A stretch of DNA of 19,956 bases from Opitutaceae bacterium. Lineage in GTDB: Bacteria; Verrucomicrobiota; Verrucomicrobiia; Opitutales; Opitutaceae. Every line of letters begins with the position of its first letter. The stretch's first letter is position 1. The notes beneath the pieces are model-generated. The model ran no database searches and had not been told where the DNA came from. It saw only the letters and a list, made by a program, of their open reading frames with translations. Shown here in pieces: positions 1 through 10,276 of the stretch. Where the stretch lies: the NCBI GenBank assembly GCA_005786775.1, contig SYDD01000100.1, forward strand, positions 1 to 19,956. The letters run 5' to 3'. Made by a program: the position numbers and the translations under genes.

Positions 1-1
1 C

Positions 2-1192
2 GCGGCGCTCGTGCTGTACTTCAGCCCGGCCCGGGCGGCCATCGAATGGATCGGGGGGCGCTTCATCGACCTGCTCGCGTTCACCAACGCGGGCGTGTCC
101 CTGCTCTTCGGCTCCCTCGCGGACAAGTCGCGCCACGGGGTTGTTTTCGCGGTGATGATCCTGCCCTCGATCATCTTCTTCTCCGCCCTCTCCTCGCTGC
201 TCTACTACCTTGGCATCCTGCAGCGCGTCGTCTACGGCTTCGCCTGGGTGATGTCGAAGACGCTGCGGCTCTCGGGGGCCGAGACCCTCAGCGCCTCGGC
301 CAACATCTTTCTCGGCCAGACCGAGGCCCCGTTCTTGGTGAAACCCTACCTCGCCGGGATGACGCGTTCCGAACTGCTGACCATCATGGTCGGCGGGATG
401 GCAACCATCGCCGGCGCCGTGATGATGGCGTACATCGCCTTCCTCGGCGGGGATGACCCGAAGCAGCAGATGCTCTTCGCGACCCACCTCATCACCGCCT
501 CCGTCATCAACGCCCCCGCGGGACTGATGATCGCGAAGATGCTCGTGCCGCAGACGCAGCCGGTGGATCAAAAGCTGGCGATCTCCAAGGAGAAGCTGGG
601 CTGCAACGCGGTCGACGCGGTCTGCCTCGGGACCACGGAGGGCCTCAAGCTGGCCGCCAACGTGGGCGCGATGCTCATCGCGTTCACTGCCCTCGTGACG
701 ATGGTCAACGCGATCCTCGGCTGGATCGGCACCCCGGGAACCCTCCTCCTCGGCGAGACCCGCTTCTCCTACCCGGGGCTCAACGCGTGGGTCAGCAGCG
801 TCACGGGCGGCGCCTTCCCCGGCCTTTCCCTCGAGTTCCTCTTCGGCGTGCTCTACGCCCCGGTGGCCTGGCTGATCGGGATCGACCACGGCCAACTCCT
901 CCAATCGGGGGCGCTTCTCGGCACGCGCACGGTCCTCAACGAGTTCATCGCCTTCCAGCAGCTCGGTGCCCTGAAGGCATCCGGCGCCTTCCCTGATCCC
1001 CGCGCCGCCATCATCCTCACCTACGCGATGTGCGGCTTCGCCAACATCGTCTCGATCGGGATCCAGATCGGGGGGATCGGCGCCCTCGCGCCCGAGCAGC
1101 GCACGAACCTCGCCCAGCTCGGCGTGCGCGCGATGATCGGCGGCACGGTGGCCTGCTACCTCTCCGCCTGCGTCGCCAGCATTTTGGTCTGA
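2..1192 (+). CDS. Concentrative nucleoside transporter (NupC/CNT family), 5'-truncated
   Basis: This is an inner-membrane nucleoside symporter of the CNT family, which couples nucleoside uptake to H+ or Na+. About 396 codons are present and the frame is open to the left edge, so the N-terminus lies outside the window; family members are usually 400-430 residues. Two family signatures are visible: GQTEAPFLVKPYL (about bases 314-352), the re-entrant hairpin region that contacts the substrate, and GTRTVLNEFIAFQQL (about 919-963), the conserved NEF substrate/ion-site segment. Hydrophobic transmembrane stretches fill the rest, including GLSLEFLFGVLYAPVAWLIG. It is on the same strand as the receptor operon, 99 bases upstream of it, and could be co-transcribed, although a hairpin lies between them. 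The family is clear; the exact substrate and ion cannot be told from sequence alone. Confidence 0.93.
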   Translation, partial: AALVLYFSPARAAIEWIGGRFIDLLAFTNAGVSLLFGSLADKSRHGVVFAVMILPSIIFFSALSSLLYYLGILQRVVYGFAWVMSKTLRLSGAETLSASANIFLGQTEAPFLVKPYLAGMTRSELLTIMVGGMATIAGAVMMAYIAFLGGDDPKQQMLFATHLITASVINAPAGLMIAKMLVPQTQPVDQKLAISKEKLGCNAVDAVCLGTTEGLKLAANVGAMLIAFTALVTMVNAILGWIGTPGTLLLGETRFSYPGLNAWVSSVTGGAFPGLSLEFLFGVLYAPVAWLIGIDHGQLLQSGALLGTRTVLNEFIAFQQLGALKASGAFPDPRAAIILTYAMCGFANIVSIGIQIGGIGALAPEQRTNLAQLGVRAMIGGTVACYLSACVASILV

Positions 1193-1201
1193 ACGCCCCC
1201 G

Positions 1202-1229
1202 GCGGCGGGAATGCGCTTGCCCCCGCCGC
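1202..1229 (+). terminator. Possible hairpin after the nucleoside transporter
   Basis: GCGGCGGG (1202-1209) pairs perfectly with CCCGCCGC (1222-1229) across a 12-base loop, ten bases after the transporter stop codon. No U-tract follows, so at best this is a weak or Rho-assisted terminator. In DNA this GC-rich an 8-bp stem can arise by chance. Nothing promoter-like stands out in the remaining 60 bases before the receptor start. Confidence 0.3.
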
Positions 1230-1291
1230 GCGAACATGCGCCCTTCGGCGCGTCACGCCGGCCCCCCTTCCGCGGACGCCCTCCCATTGCT

Positions 1292-4279
1292 ATGATCGCC
1301 GCGCCGCGCCTCCTCATTGCCCTGTCGCTCGCCCTCGCCGCCGCCGCGCAAACGGCTTCCGCGCAGGCCACCCTCACGGGCACCGTAACTAACTCCGCCA
1401 CCGGCGCCGTCCTCGAGGGCGCGCGCGTGCAGCTCAAGGGCTCCACCCTCGAGACCACCACCGACAACCTTGGCGCGTACCGCTTCGAGGGCCTGCCCGC
1501 CGGCGAGGCGGTGGTCCTCGTGACCTACACGGGCCTGTCGCCCGCCGAGGCCGCCGCGACGCTCGGCGCCGCGGGCACCGTCCGGCGCGACGTCGGCCTC
1601 ACCGCGGAGATCTACCGGATGAGTCGCTTCGTGGTGGGCAGTGAGCGCGAGGGCAACGCCAAGGCCATCACGCTCCAACGCCTTTCCGACGGGGTGAAGA
1701 ACGTCGTGTCCGCCGACGCCTTCGGCGCCCTCGCGGGCAACCCGGCCGACCTCGCCGCCCGCCTGCCCGGGATCGAGGGCGAGTCGGTCGGCGGCGACAA
1801 CCGCTACCTCCGCATCCGCGGCCTCAGCCAGAACCTCAGCACCATCACCCAGGATGGGAACCGGCTTGCCGACGCCGGTTCGGCCGGCTCCACCCGCGAG
1901 TTTCAGTTCCAGACCGTCAGCGCCGACTCGATCGAGCGCATCGAGGTCACCAAGTCGCCGACCCCGGATATGGACGGCGACTCGATCGGCGGGGCCGTGA
2001 ACCTGGTCACCAAGAGCGCCTTCGACAGCTCGCCGGAACGGCGCATCCGCGGCGCGATCGGCGCGATCTGGCGCGCCCGCGATCCGCGCGACCGGCCGCG
2101 CACCGGCGCCTCGCTCTCCTACTCCGAGGTGTTCGGCGGACGCATCGGCGTCTCGGTGAACCTCGCCTACCGGCCCCACGGCTCGATCATCGACGTCTCC
2201 AGCCAGGCGCACCAGCAGCTGCCCAACGACGTCACCGGCCCCGCCTACACCTACCAGTACCAGATCCAGGACTTTAACAATATCCGGACCCGCTCGGGCG
2301 CAGGCGTGAAGCTGGACTACAAGCTGACGGACCAGGCGCGGCTCTTCGCCAACTGGCAGTACGCCAAGCACACCGAGCACACCAGCAACAGCCAGGTCAC
2401 CTGGCAGACGAACCAGGCGATCGCCACCCGCGACGCCACCGGCGCCCTTACCGGCACGGGAGGCATCATCCCGGGCTACACCGACGACGAGACGCGCGTC
2501 CGGGGTGTCGCGGCAAGCACGGTCGCGATCGCCTCACTGGCGAACTACAAGCTCGGCGCGACCAATTCCCTCAACCTCGGAGGCGTCCACCGCCACCCCG
2601 GCTGGAACCTTGAGTACGACGTGTACGCATCCCAGTCCAAGGCCGACTACCCCGGAAACAACACCTTCACCTACACGGCCCGGAACGTCGGCTTCACCCT
2701 GCGGCGCAACAACCGGCTCTTCCCGGATGTGACGCAAACGGAGGGCGCGGACTGGACGAAGCTGGAGAGCTACACCGACAACCTCTACTCCAGCGCCCGG
2801 ATGGTCGGCTGGGATGCCTACCAGGGTGCCGCGGTGAACTACCGGCGGAACTTCACCGCGCCGGTCCCCGCCTACCTCAAGACGGGAGTGCGTTGGCGCC
2901 GCCAGACCCGCAACCTCGACAACACGCCCTACAATACCGTCTACGTCGGTCCCGATGGGGTGATGGGCCCGAATCCGGCGACCGGGCGCAACGACGACAA
3001 CCTCGCGCAGTTCGGCCTCGCGAACCGCCCCTTCCCCGACACCGAACTCGGCCGCTACGGCGCGGTGCCCTTCCCCGCCTTCCAGGCCGACGGCCGCGCG
3101 TTCAACCTCGACAAGGCGATCGCCGCCAACCCGACCCACTTCCGGCGCCAGCTCGCCACCGACCTGCAGACCGAGCTCACCGGCAACCAGCAGTTCGAGG
3201 AACAGATCCGCGCCGCCTACCTGATGGGCAACCTGCGCCTCGGGCGGTTCTCGATCCTGGGTGGCGTCCGCGTCGAGTTCACCGAGACCGACGGGGAGGG
3301 CGCGCTGCAGGTCATCACCCCCGAGGAGCGCGCGCGCCGCACCGCCTGGGGCACCGCCCCGCTCACCGACACGGAGATCACCCGCCGCGCGCGCGAGGAG
3401 TTCGGCCGGCGCCAGACGCGCTCCGGCGACTACCGCAGCGTCTTCCCGGGCGTGCACCTGCGCTACCAGTTCACCCCGAACCTCCTCACCCGGCTCAGTT
3501 ACTCGACCAGCATCGGGCGTCCGAACGTCGGCCAGCTGATCCCGCGGACGACCGTTAATTACGAGAACCAGACCGTTTCCACCAGCAACCCGGGGCTGCT
3601 GCCGCAGACGGCGGACAACTTTGACCTCACGACCGAGCTCTATTTCGAGCCCGCGGGGATGTTCACCGTCGGGATCTTCCTCAAGGAGATCAAAAAGTTC
3701 ATCTACACCGCCGGCGGGACGACGATCGCCTCAGGCACCGACAACGGTTTCGGCGGCGAGTACGCCGGCTACGCCCTCACCACGCAGTACAACGGCGGCT
3801 TCGCCAAGGTGAAGGGCATCGAGATCGGCTACAACCAGCAGTTCACCTTCCTGCCCGGTTGGATGAGCGGTTTCGGCGCCTACGCCAACCTCACGCGGAT
3901 GCAGGCCGAGGGGAACTACGGCACCGGTAATGCCATCGCCCTGGCCCCCAACCCGCGCGTCGCCGGCTTCAACCCCTTCATCGCGAATGTCGGCGTCTCC
4001 TACATCCGCCGCCAGCTGAACCTCCGGGTGCAGTACAGCTACCTCGGCCGCTACCTCGTCGGGTTCAACGCGAACGAGTCCCGCGCCACCTACGCCGCGG
4101 CTCGGCCTACGGTGGACATCAAGACCCTCTACAACCTCAATCGGAACTACAGCGTGTACCTCGACATCGTGAACGTCCTGACGAACCCGGACCGCGAGCG
4201 CCAGTTCGGGTACGGGCGGCCACAGGTCACCCACCTGATGGTGCCGCAGTTGTTCTTCGGCGTGAACGGCCGCTGGTGA
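1292..4279 (+). CDS. TonB-dependent outer-membrane receptor with carboxypeptidase-regulatory-like N-terminal domain
   Basis: This is a 995-residue outer-membrane active transporter. The ATG at 1292 is chosen because it gives a clean Sec signal peptide (residues 1-24, Leu/Ala-rich core, ASA cleavage site); an in-frame ATG at 1211 would add 27 charged, Pro/Arg-rich residues. Residues about 26-105 form a CarboxypepD_reg-like beta domain (LTGTVTNSATGAVLEGARV). A linker with the Opitutaceae-style segment REGNAKAITLQR follows. The plug covers roughly residues 136-245 (NPADLAARLPGIEGE, RIRGLSQN, GDSIGGAVNLVTKS), and the rest is the 22-strand barrel, ending in FFGVNGRW. The domain order resembles the TIGR01782 group of receptors. 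No SusD-like partner is present. It opens the five-gene run, and its stop codon overlaps the sulfatase ATG (TGATG), so translational coupling is likely. The ligand is not determined by sequence; co-transcription with a sulfatase suggests a sulfated organic compound, which is inference. Confidence 0.95.
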   Translation: MIAAPRLLIALSLALAAAAQTASAQATLTGTVTNSATGAVLEGARVQLKGSTLETTTDNLGAYRFEGLPAGEAVVLVTYTGLSPAEAAATLGAAGTVRRDVGLTAEIYRMSRFVVGSEREGNAKAITLQRLSDGVKNVVSADAFGALAGNPADLAARLPGIEGESVGGDNRYLRIRGLSQNLSTITQDGNRLADAGSAGSTREFQFQTVSADSIERIEVTKSPTPDMDGDSIGGAVNLVTKSAFDSSPERRIRGAIGAIWRARDPRDRPRTGASLSYSEVFGGRIGVSVNLAYRPHGSIIDVSSQAHQQLPNDVTGPAYTYQYQIQDFNNIRTRSGAGVKLDYKLTDQARLFANWQYAKHTEHTSNSQVTWQTNQAIATRDATGALTGTGGIIPGYTDDETRVRGVAASTVAIASLANYKLGATNSLNLGGVHRHPGWNLEYDVYASQSKADYPGNNTFTYTARNVGFTLRRNNRLFPDVTQTEGADWTKLESYTDNLYSSARMVGWDAYQGAAVNYRRNFTAPVPAYLKTGVRWRRQTRNLDNTPYNTVYVGPDGVMGPNPATGRNDDNLAQFGLANRPFPDTELGRYGAVPFPAFQADGRAFNLDKAIAANPTHFRRQLATDLQTELTGNQQFEEQIRAAYLMGNLRLGRFSILGGVRVEFTETDGEGALQVITPEERARRTAWGTAPLTDTEITRRAREEFGRRQTRSGDYRSVFPGVHLRYQFTPNLLTRLSYSTSIGRPNVGQLIPRTTVNYENQTVSTSNPGLLPQTADNFDLTTELYFEPAGMFTVGIFLKEIKKFIYTAGGTTIASGTDNGFGGEYAGYALTTQYNGGFAKVKGIEIGYNQQFTFLPGWMSGFGAYANLTRMQAEGNYGTGNAIALAPNPRVAGFNPFIANVGVSYIRRQLNLRVQYSYLGRYLVGFNANESRATYAAARPTVDIKTLYNLNRNYSVYLDIVNVLTNPDRERQFGYGRPQVTHLMVPQLFFGVNGRW

Positions 4280-5691
4280 TGCGGGGACCACGGCTGCAGC
4301 TTCTCGCGGCCCTGCTCGCCGTGGTGACGGCCGCGCCGGCCGCCCCGAAGGTTCTCTTGATTCTCGCCGACGACCTGCGGCCCGACGCGCCCGGTTTCGC
4401 TGGTGGTCGGGCGGCGCGCACCCCGCATCTCGATGCCTTGGCCCGGGGCGGCACCGTCTTCTCCCGCGCGATCTGCAGCTACCCGATCTGCCACGTCAGC
4501 CGTTCCGAGCTGCTCTCCGGACAACTCGCGCTCGGCCGGCCCGGGCAGGGCGCCCCCGGCGGTACCGTCGCCTTCGACCCGGCCACGCCACTGCTCCCGG
4601 CCCTCCTCGCCCGCTCCGGCTGGTACACGGTCCACGCCGGCAAATGGCACGTGGCCGGCACGCCGGCGCAGCGTGGCTTCCGCGAGACGGCCGGGATGTT
4701 CAGCGGCGGGGGCGCGGCGGGGCAGCCCGCCGCGGGCGAACGCACTCCCTCCGGCCGCGACGTGACGGGCTACCGGGGATGGACCTTCAAGGATGCGACG
4801 GGCCGCGCCCAACCCGAGCTCGGGGTGGGGCTAACCCCGGAAACCGACCGAATCATCACGGAGCGCGCTGCCGCAGCCATCGGGCGCCTGCGCGACCAGC
4901 CTTTTTTCCTGCAGGTCAACCTCACCGCACCGCACGACCCGCTGCTTGAGCCGCCCGGCTCGCGACAGGGCGCCTTGCCGGAATTGCCCGCCAACTTTCG
5001 TCCTGCCCCCGCCTTCGATACCGGGAACATCACCGGCCGGGACGAGCGCATCGTGCCCGCTCCTCGCTCACCCGATGCGGTGCGCACCGAGCGTGAGTTG
5101 TACTTCCGGTGGGTGGAGGAGGTGGATCGCAACGTCGGGGAGCTGCTCGCGGCCCTTACCGCCTCCGGGATCCGCGAGCGTACCCTGGTGATTTTCTCGA
5201 GCGACAACGGGCTCGCGCTGGGCAGCCACGGGTTGATGGGGAAACAGAACCAGTACGAGCACTCCTTAAACGTGCCCCTCGTTCTCGCCGGTCCGGAGAT
5301 CCCCGCCGCCCGACGCCTCGCCGCCCAGTGTTACCTGCGCGACCTTTACCCGACCCTCTGTGAACTGCTCGGCCTACCCATCCCTTCCGGACTCGACGGC
5401 CGCAGCCTGGCGCCCGTGATCCGCGGCGAGCGGACGGAGATCCACGACGCCGTTTTCGGCTACTTCACCTCCGCCCAGCGGATGATCCGCACCACGGACG
5501 GCTGGAAGCTCATCTGGTATCCCATGCTCGACCGGACGGAGTTATTTCATCTGCCTGCGGATCCCGATGAGCTCCGCGACCTCGCCGGCGAGCCGGCCCA
5601 CGCCGCCCGCCTCGAGGATCTCCGCGCCCGTCTCGCCGCCTGGCAATTCCGGCACCGGGATCCCGCCACACCCGCTTTCCGCCACCCATGA
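4279..5691 (+). CDS. Secreted sulfatase (type I, formylglycine-dependent)
   Basis: This is a 470-residue sulfatase of the alkaline-phosphatase fold, expected to hydrolyse sulfate esters in the periplasm. Residues 1-22 form a Sec signal peptide. Metal and active-site residues are visible: D31-D32 (LADDLRPD), C71 (candidate formylglycine, in CHVSR), K122 and H124 (HAGKWH), H219 (APHDP), D309-N310 (SSDNG) and K322 (LMGKQN). The C-terminal part has the usual LYPTLCELLGLP and DGWKLIWYP segments. The nucleophile motif reads C-x-V-S-R instead of the canonical C-x-P-S-R. The ATG at 4279 shares one base with the receptor stop; a GTG at 4276 is an alternative start. The stop overlaps the next gene's start (ATGA). 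Activity needs conversion of C71 by a formylglycine-generating or radical-SAM maturase, neither of which is in the window. The class is firm; the substrate is unknown. Confidence 0.94.
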   Translation: MRGPRLQLLAALLAVVTAAPAAPKVLLILADDLRPDAPGFAGGRAARTPHLDALARGGTVFSRAICSYPICHVSRSELLSGQLALGRPGQGAPGGTVAFDPATPLLPALLARSGWYTVHAGKWHVAGTPAQRGFRETAGMFSGGGAAGQPAAGERTPSGRDVTGYRGWTFKDATGRAQPELGVGLTPETDRIITERAAAAIGRLRDQPFFLQVNLTAPHDPLLEPPGSRQGALPELPANFRPAPAFDTGNITGRDERIVPAPRSPDAVRTERELYFRWVEEVDRNVGELLAALTASGIRERTLVIFSSDNGLALGSHGLMGKQNQYEHSLNVPLVLAGPEIPAARRLAAQCYLRDLYPTLCELLGLPIPSGLDGRSLAPVIRGERTEIHDAVFGYFTSAQRMIRTTDGWKLIWYPMLDRTELFHLPADPDELRDLAGEPAHAARLEDLRARLAAWQFRHRDPATPAFRHP

Positions 5692-8600
5692 TGCGCCGTT
5701 GCACCGCGTTTCTTTGGCTACTGGCCGCGGTGACCGCCACGGCAGCGGATGCACCGCTCGATTACAACCGCGACGTCCGACCGCTACTGTCCGATCGCTG
5801 TTTCAAATGCCACGGACCGGACTCAGCCGCGCGCCGCGGCAAGTTCCGCCTGGATGTCCGCGAGGACGCGCTGGCCCCGCGCGACGGTATCGTCCGCCTG
5901 CTCCCGGGGCGGCCGGAGGAGAGCGAACTGATGCTGCGGATCCTTTCGCCCCACGCCGACGAGGTGATGCCCCCGCCGGAGGACGGCGGCCAGCCATTGT
6001 CGCCCACCGAGCAAGCCCTCATCCGCCGCTGGATCACGGAGGGGGCCGGGTACGCGCCGCATTGGTCGCTGGTCCCGCCGCGGAAAACGCCACCCCCGCC
6101 GACCCGCGACCACACTTGGTTCGTGCATGATCTGGATCGGTTCGTGCTCGCCCGGCTTGAGCGCGAGGGCCTCAGCCCCGGGCCGGTCGCGGATCCCGCC
6201 GTGCTCCTGCGCCGGGTCAGTCTGGATCTAACCGGGCTACCGCCCAAACCTGCCGATCTTGAGCGGTTCCTCGCGGATCCCTCGCCGGCCGCCTACGCGC
6301 GGGAGGTGGACCGCCTTCTCGCGTCCCCCGCGTTCGGCGAACGGATGGCGGTCGATTGGCTGGACGCCGCCCGTTACGCCGACACCAACGGCTTCTTCCG
6401 CGACAACGCACGGCAAGCTTGGCCATGGCGGGATTGGGTCGCAGATGCCTTCAACCAGAACCTCCCCTTCGACCAGTTCACCGTTGAACAACTCGCGGGC
6501 GACCTCCTGCCCGCGCCAACGCAGGCCCAGCGGATCGCCACGGGCTTTAACCGCAACCACGGGGTCAGTGGCGAGACGGGCCTCATCGACGAGGAGTACC
6601 GCGTGGAGTACGTCGCCGACCGGCTGGAGACCACGGCAACCGTCTGGCTAGGTCTCACCCTCGGCTGCGCACGCTGCCACGACCACAAGTACGACCCGAT
6701 CTCGCAGCGGGAGTACTTCGGCCTCTTCGCCTACTTCAACCGCGGCGTCGACCGCGGCCTGGTCAGCCCAGACGATCCGCCGCCCGTGCTCGATGTGACC
6801 ACTCCGGAGCAGAAGGCCCGTTTGGCGGAGCTGCGTGCCGCGCGCGCGACCGCGGAGAGTGCATTTCAGAACCTGCTCGACCCGACGGAAAGCGCACGCG
6901 CCCTGTGGGCGCCAACGGCCGCCCGCGAGCTGGGCGCGCCACTCGACCCGCCCCGCGTCCGTTTTGACTTCGAGCCTTCGGGGTCGACGCCAGTTTGGGG
7001 TGCCGAATTCGCCAGCGTGCAGGGTTACCTTAACCACGAAGGCGGGCTTGTCGGGGAGGCCGCCGTTTTCGACGGGACGCAGCACGTGGAATTCCCGGCA
7101 AACACCCCGCTCTCGGCGGACCAGCCATGGACGCTCAGCCTCTGGGTGCGGCCCTCCAACTCCCTCGTCTGTCTGCTCGCCAAGATTGAGCCCGACGGCG
7201 ACCGAACTGGCGTGGAGGTGCTCTGGGCCAAGGGGCAGATCCAGATCAACCTGGTGGATCGCTGGGTCGCCAGCGCCTTGGAGGTTCAAACCCGGGACTC
7301 CGTGCGCCGTGGCGACTGGACGCATCTAGCCATCACCTACGACGCCAGCCGACGTGCAGCCGGCCTCCGCGTATACGCGGATGGCCGCGAAGCCCCGCTC
7401 CAGGTGGTGCGTGACAATCTCGTCGGACCGGCGGTCAACCAGCAGCCGCTGCGGCTCGGCCGCCGTGATAGCGGACTTGGCTACTACGGGCAGATGGACC
7501 AGTTCCGCCTGCTCGGCCGCACGCTCTCGCCCGCCGAGGTGCGGACCTGGTACTGGGGCGAGCGCCTGGCGCGCCCCCTTGCCGCGGCACCCGAGAACCG
7601 GGATGCCCGGTCCCGGGAATGGATCACGGACTGCTTTGTCGAGCGCGAGGGTGGCGCAGGACTGCGGGCAACCCACGCGGCGGCCGCGAAGGCCCGCGCC
7701 GCCGAGGAGGAGTTCCGCGCGCAGTTGCCCAAGGCGCTGGTGATGCAGGAGTCCGCCCAACCGCGGCCCACGCGCATCCTCCTCCGCGGGCAGTACGACG
7801 CCCCCGGCGAGGAGGTGCAGCCCGGGGTACCCACCGTGCTGCCGCCCCTACCGGACGGCGCACCGGCGAACCGGCTTGGCCTCGCGCGCTGGCTGGTGGG
7901 GCCAGATCATCCGCTTACCGCCCGGGTGGCCGTGAACCGGCTCTGGGCGCTGTGCTTTGGCGAGGGCCTCGTCGGGACCCGCAACGACTTTGGCGCCCAA
8001 GGCGCGATGCCGACCCATCCCGAACTGCTCGACTGGCTGGCCGTCCGCTACGTCGACTCGGGCTGGGACACGAAGGCGCTGCTGCGCCTGCTCGTGACTA
8101 GCGCGACGTACCGCCAGAGCTCCATCACTCCGCTGACGCTGCGCCAGCGCGACCCGGCGAACCAGTTGCTAGCCCGCGCTGCCAGTTTCCGCCTGCCGGC
8201 GGAGATGATCCGCGACCAGGCCCTCGCGGCATCGGGCCTGCTCGTCGATCGGATGGGGGGGCCTCCGGTGAAACCTTTTCAACCGCCCGGGCTCTGGGAG
8301 GCCGTCTCCTACAACGGCGAACTCACCTACGAGATCGACCCGGGCGAGGGGCGCTGGCGACGCTCGCTCTACACCTTCTGGAAGCGAACAGCGCCGCCGC
8401 CGGCCTTGCAGATCCTCGACGGCCCGACCCGCGAGACCTGCGTCGTTTCCCGCCCGCGCACCAATACGCCGCTGCAGGCCCTGCTCCTCCTCAACGATGA
8501 GGGGTACGTCGAGGCCGCCCGCGCGCTGGCCGCCCGCGTGCTCGCCTTGCCGGGCCAGACGGACGCCGCCCGCTGCACGGAGATCTTCCGCCTGGTTGTC

Positions 8601-8813
8601 GCCCGGTCTCCCGATCGGGAGGAGCTTTCCACGCTGCAGCAGCTCCTCGCGCGCCAGCAGCGCCGTTACCGTGAAGATCCCGCCGCCGCCCAGCGCCTGA
8701 CCGGGGTGGGCGTCTCGCCCGCCGGTCAAGCCCTCGATCCCGCGGAGCTGGCCGCGTGGACGGCCGTCTCCCAGACTGTGCTCAACCTTGACGAGGCGCT
8801 GACCCGCCGCTGA
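5688..8813 (+). CDS. PSCyt1-DUF1549-LamG-DUF1553 (PSD1) multidomain envelope protein
   Basis: This 1041-residue protein has an architecture typical of Planctomycetes and Verrucomicrobia. In order: a Sec signal peptide (about 1-21); a PSCyt1 c-type cytochrome domain (about 25-115) with heme motif C38-F-K-C41-H42 and candidate axial M94 (VMPPPED); a DUF1549/PSCyt2 domain (about 130-350) with a second CxxCH at C327-A-R-C330-H331 followed by DHKYDPIS; a LamG/concanavalin-like jelly roll (about 424-630, with AAVFDGTQHVEF and PWTLSLWVRP); and DUF1553/PSD1 (about 726-985, with NRLWALCFGEGLV and RPRTNTPLQALLLLND). It overlaps the sulfatase by ATGA; an in-frame ATG at 5691 is an alternative start. The LamG part probably binds carbohydrate and the CxxCH motifs suggest one or two hemes (inference). 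The biochemical role of DUF1549/DUF1553 is not established. Pairing with a DUF1501 gene, seen here three bases downstream, is usual for the family. Confidence 0.93.
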   Translation: MMRRCTAFLWLLAAVTATAADAPLDYNRDVRPLLSDRCFKCHGPDSAARRGKFRLDVREDALAPRDGIVRLLPGRPEESELMLRILSPHADEVMPPPEDGGQPLSPTEQALIRRWITEGAGYAPHWSLVPPRKTPPPPTRDHTWFVHDLDRFVLARLEREGLSPGPVADPAVLLRRVSLDLTGLPPKPADLERFLADPSPAAYAREVDRLLASPAFGERMAVDWLDAARYADTNGFFRDNARQAWPWRDWVADAFNQNLPFDQFTVEQLAGDLLPAPTQAQRIATGFNRNHGVSGETGLIDEEYRVEYVADRLETTATVWLGLTLGCARCHDHKYDPISQREYFGLFAYFNRGVDRGLVSPDDPPPVLDVTTPEQKARLAELRAARATAESAFQNLLDPTESARALWAPTAARELGAPLDPPRVRFDFEPSGSTPVWGAEFASVQGYLNHEGGLVGEAAVFDGTQHVEFPANTPLSADQPWTLSLWVRPSNSLVCLLAKIEPDGDRTGVEVLWAKGQIQINLVDRWVASALEVQTRDSVRRGDWTHLAITYDASRRAAGLRVYADGREAPLQVVRDNLVGPAVNQQPLRLGRRDSGLGYYGQMDQFRLLGRTLSPAEVRTWYWGERLARPLAAAPENRDARSREWITDCFVEREGGAGLRATHAAAAKARAAEEEFRAQLPKALVMQESAQPRPTRILLRGQYDAPGEEVQPGVPTVLPPLPDGAPANRLGLARWLVGPDHPLTARVAVNRLWALCFGEGLVGTRNDFGAQGAMPTHPELLDWLAVRYVDSGWDTKALLRLLVTSATYRQSSITPLTLRQRDPANQLLARAASFRLPAEMIRDQALAASGLLVDRMGGPPVKPFQPPGLWEAVSYNGELTYEIDPGEGRWRRSLYTFWKRTAPPPALQILDGPTRETCVVSRPRTNTPLQALLLLNDEGYVEAARALAARVLALPGQTDAARCTEIFRLVVARSPDREELSTLQQLLARQQRRYREDPAAAQRLTGVGVSPAGQALDPAELAAWTAVSQTVLNLDEALTRR

Positions 8814-8816
8814 ACG

Positions 8817-10265
<1,449 letters not shown>

Positions 10266-10276
10266 ACCTTCCCCGT

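Noticed and set aside
1211..1291. Upstream in-frame ATG that would lengthen the TonB receptor by 27 residues
   Set aside because: The added residues are Pro/Arg-rich and would bury the clear Sec signal peptide that begins at 1292.
1253..2380. A 375-codon antisense frame opposite the receptor plug
   Set aside because: Val/Gly/Ala/Asp-rich repetitive composition typical of the complement of coding DNA; no start context and no recognisable domain.
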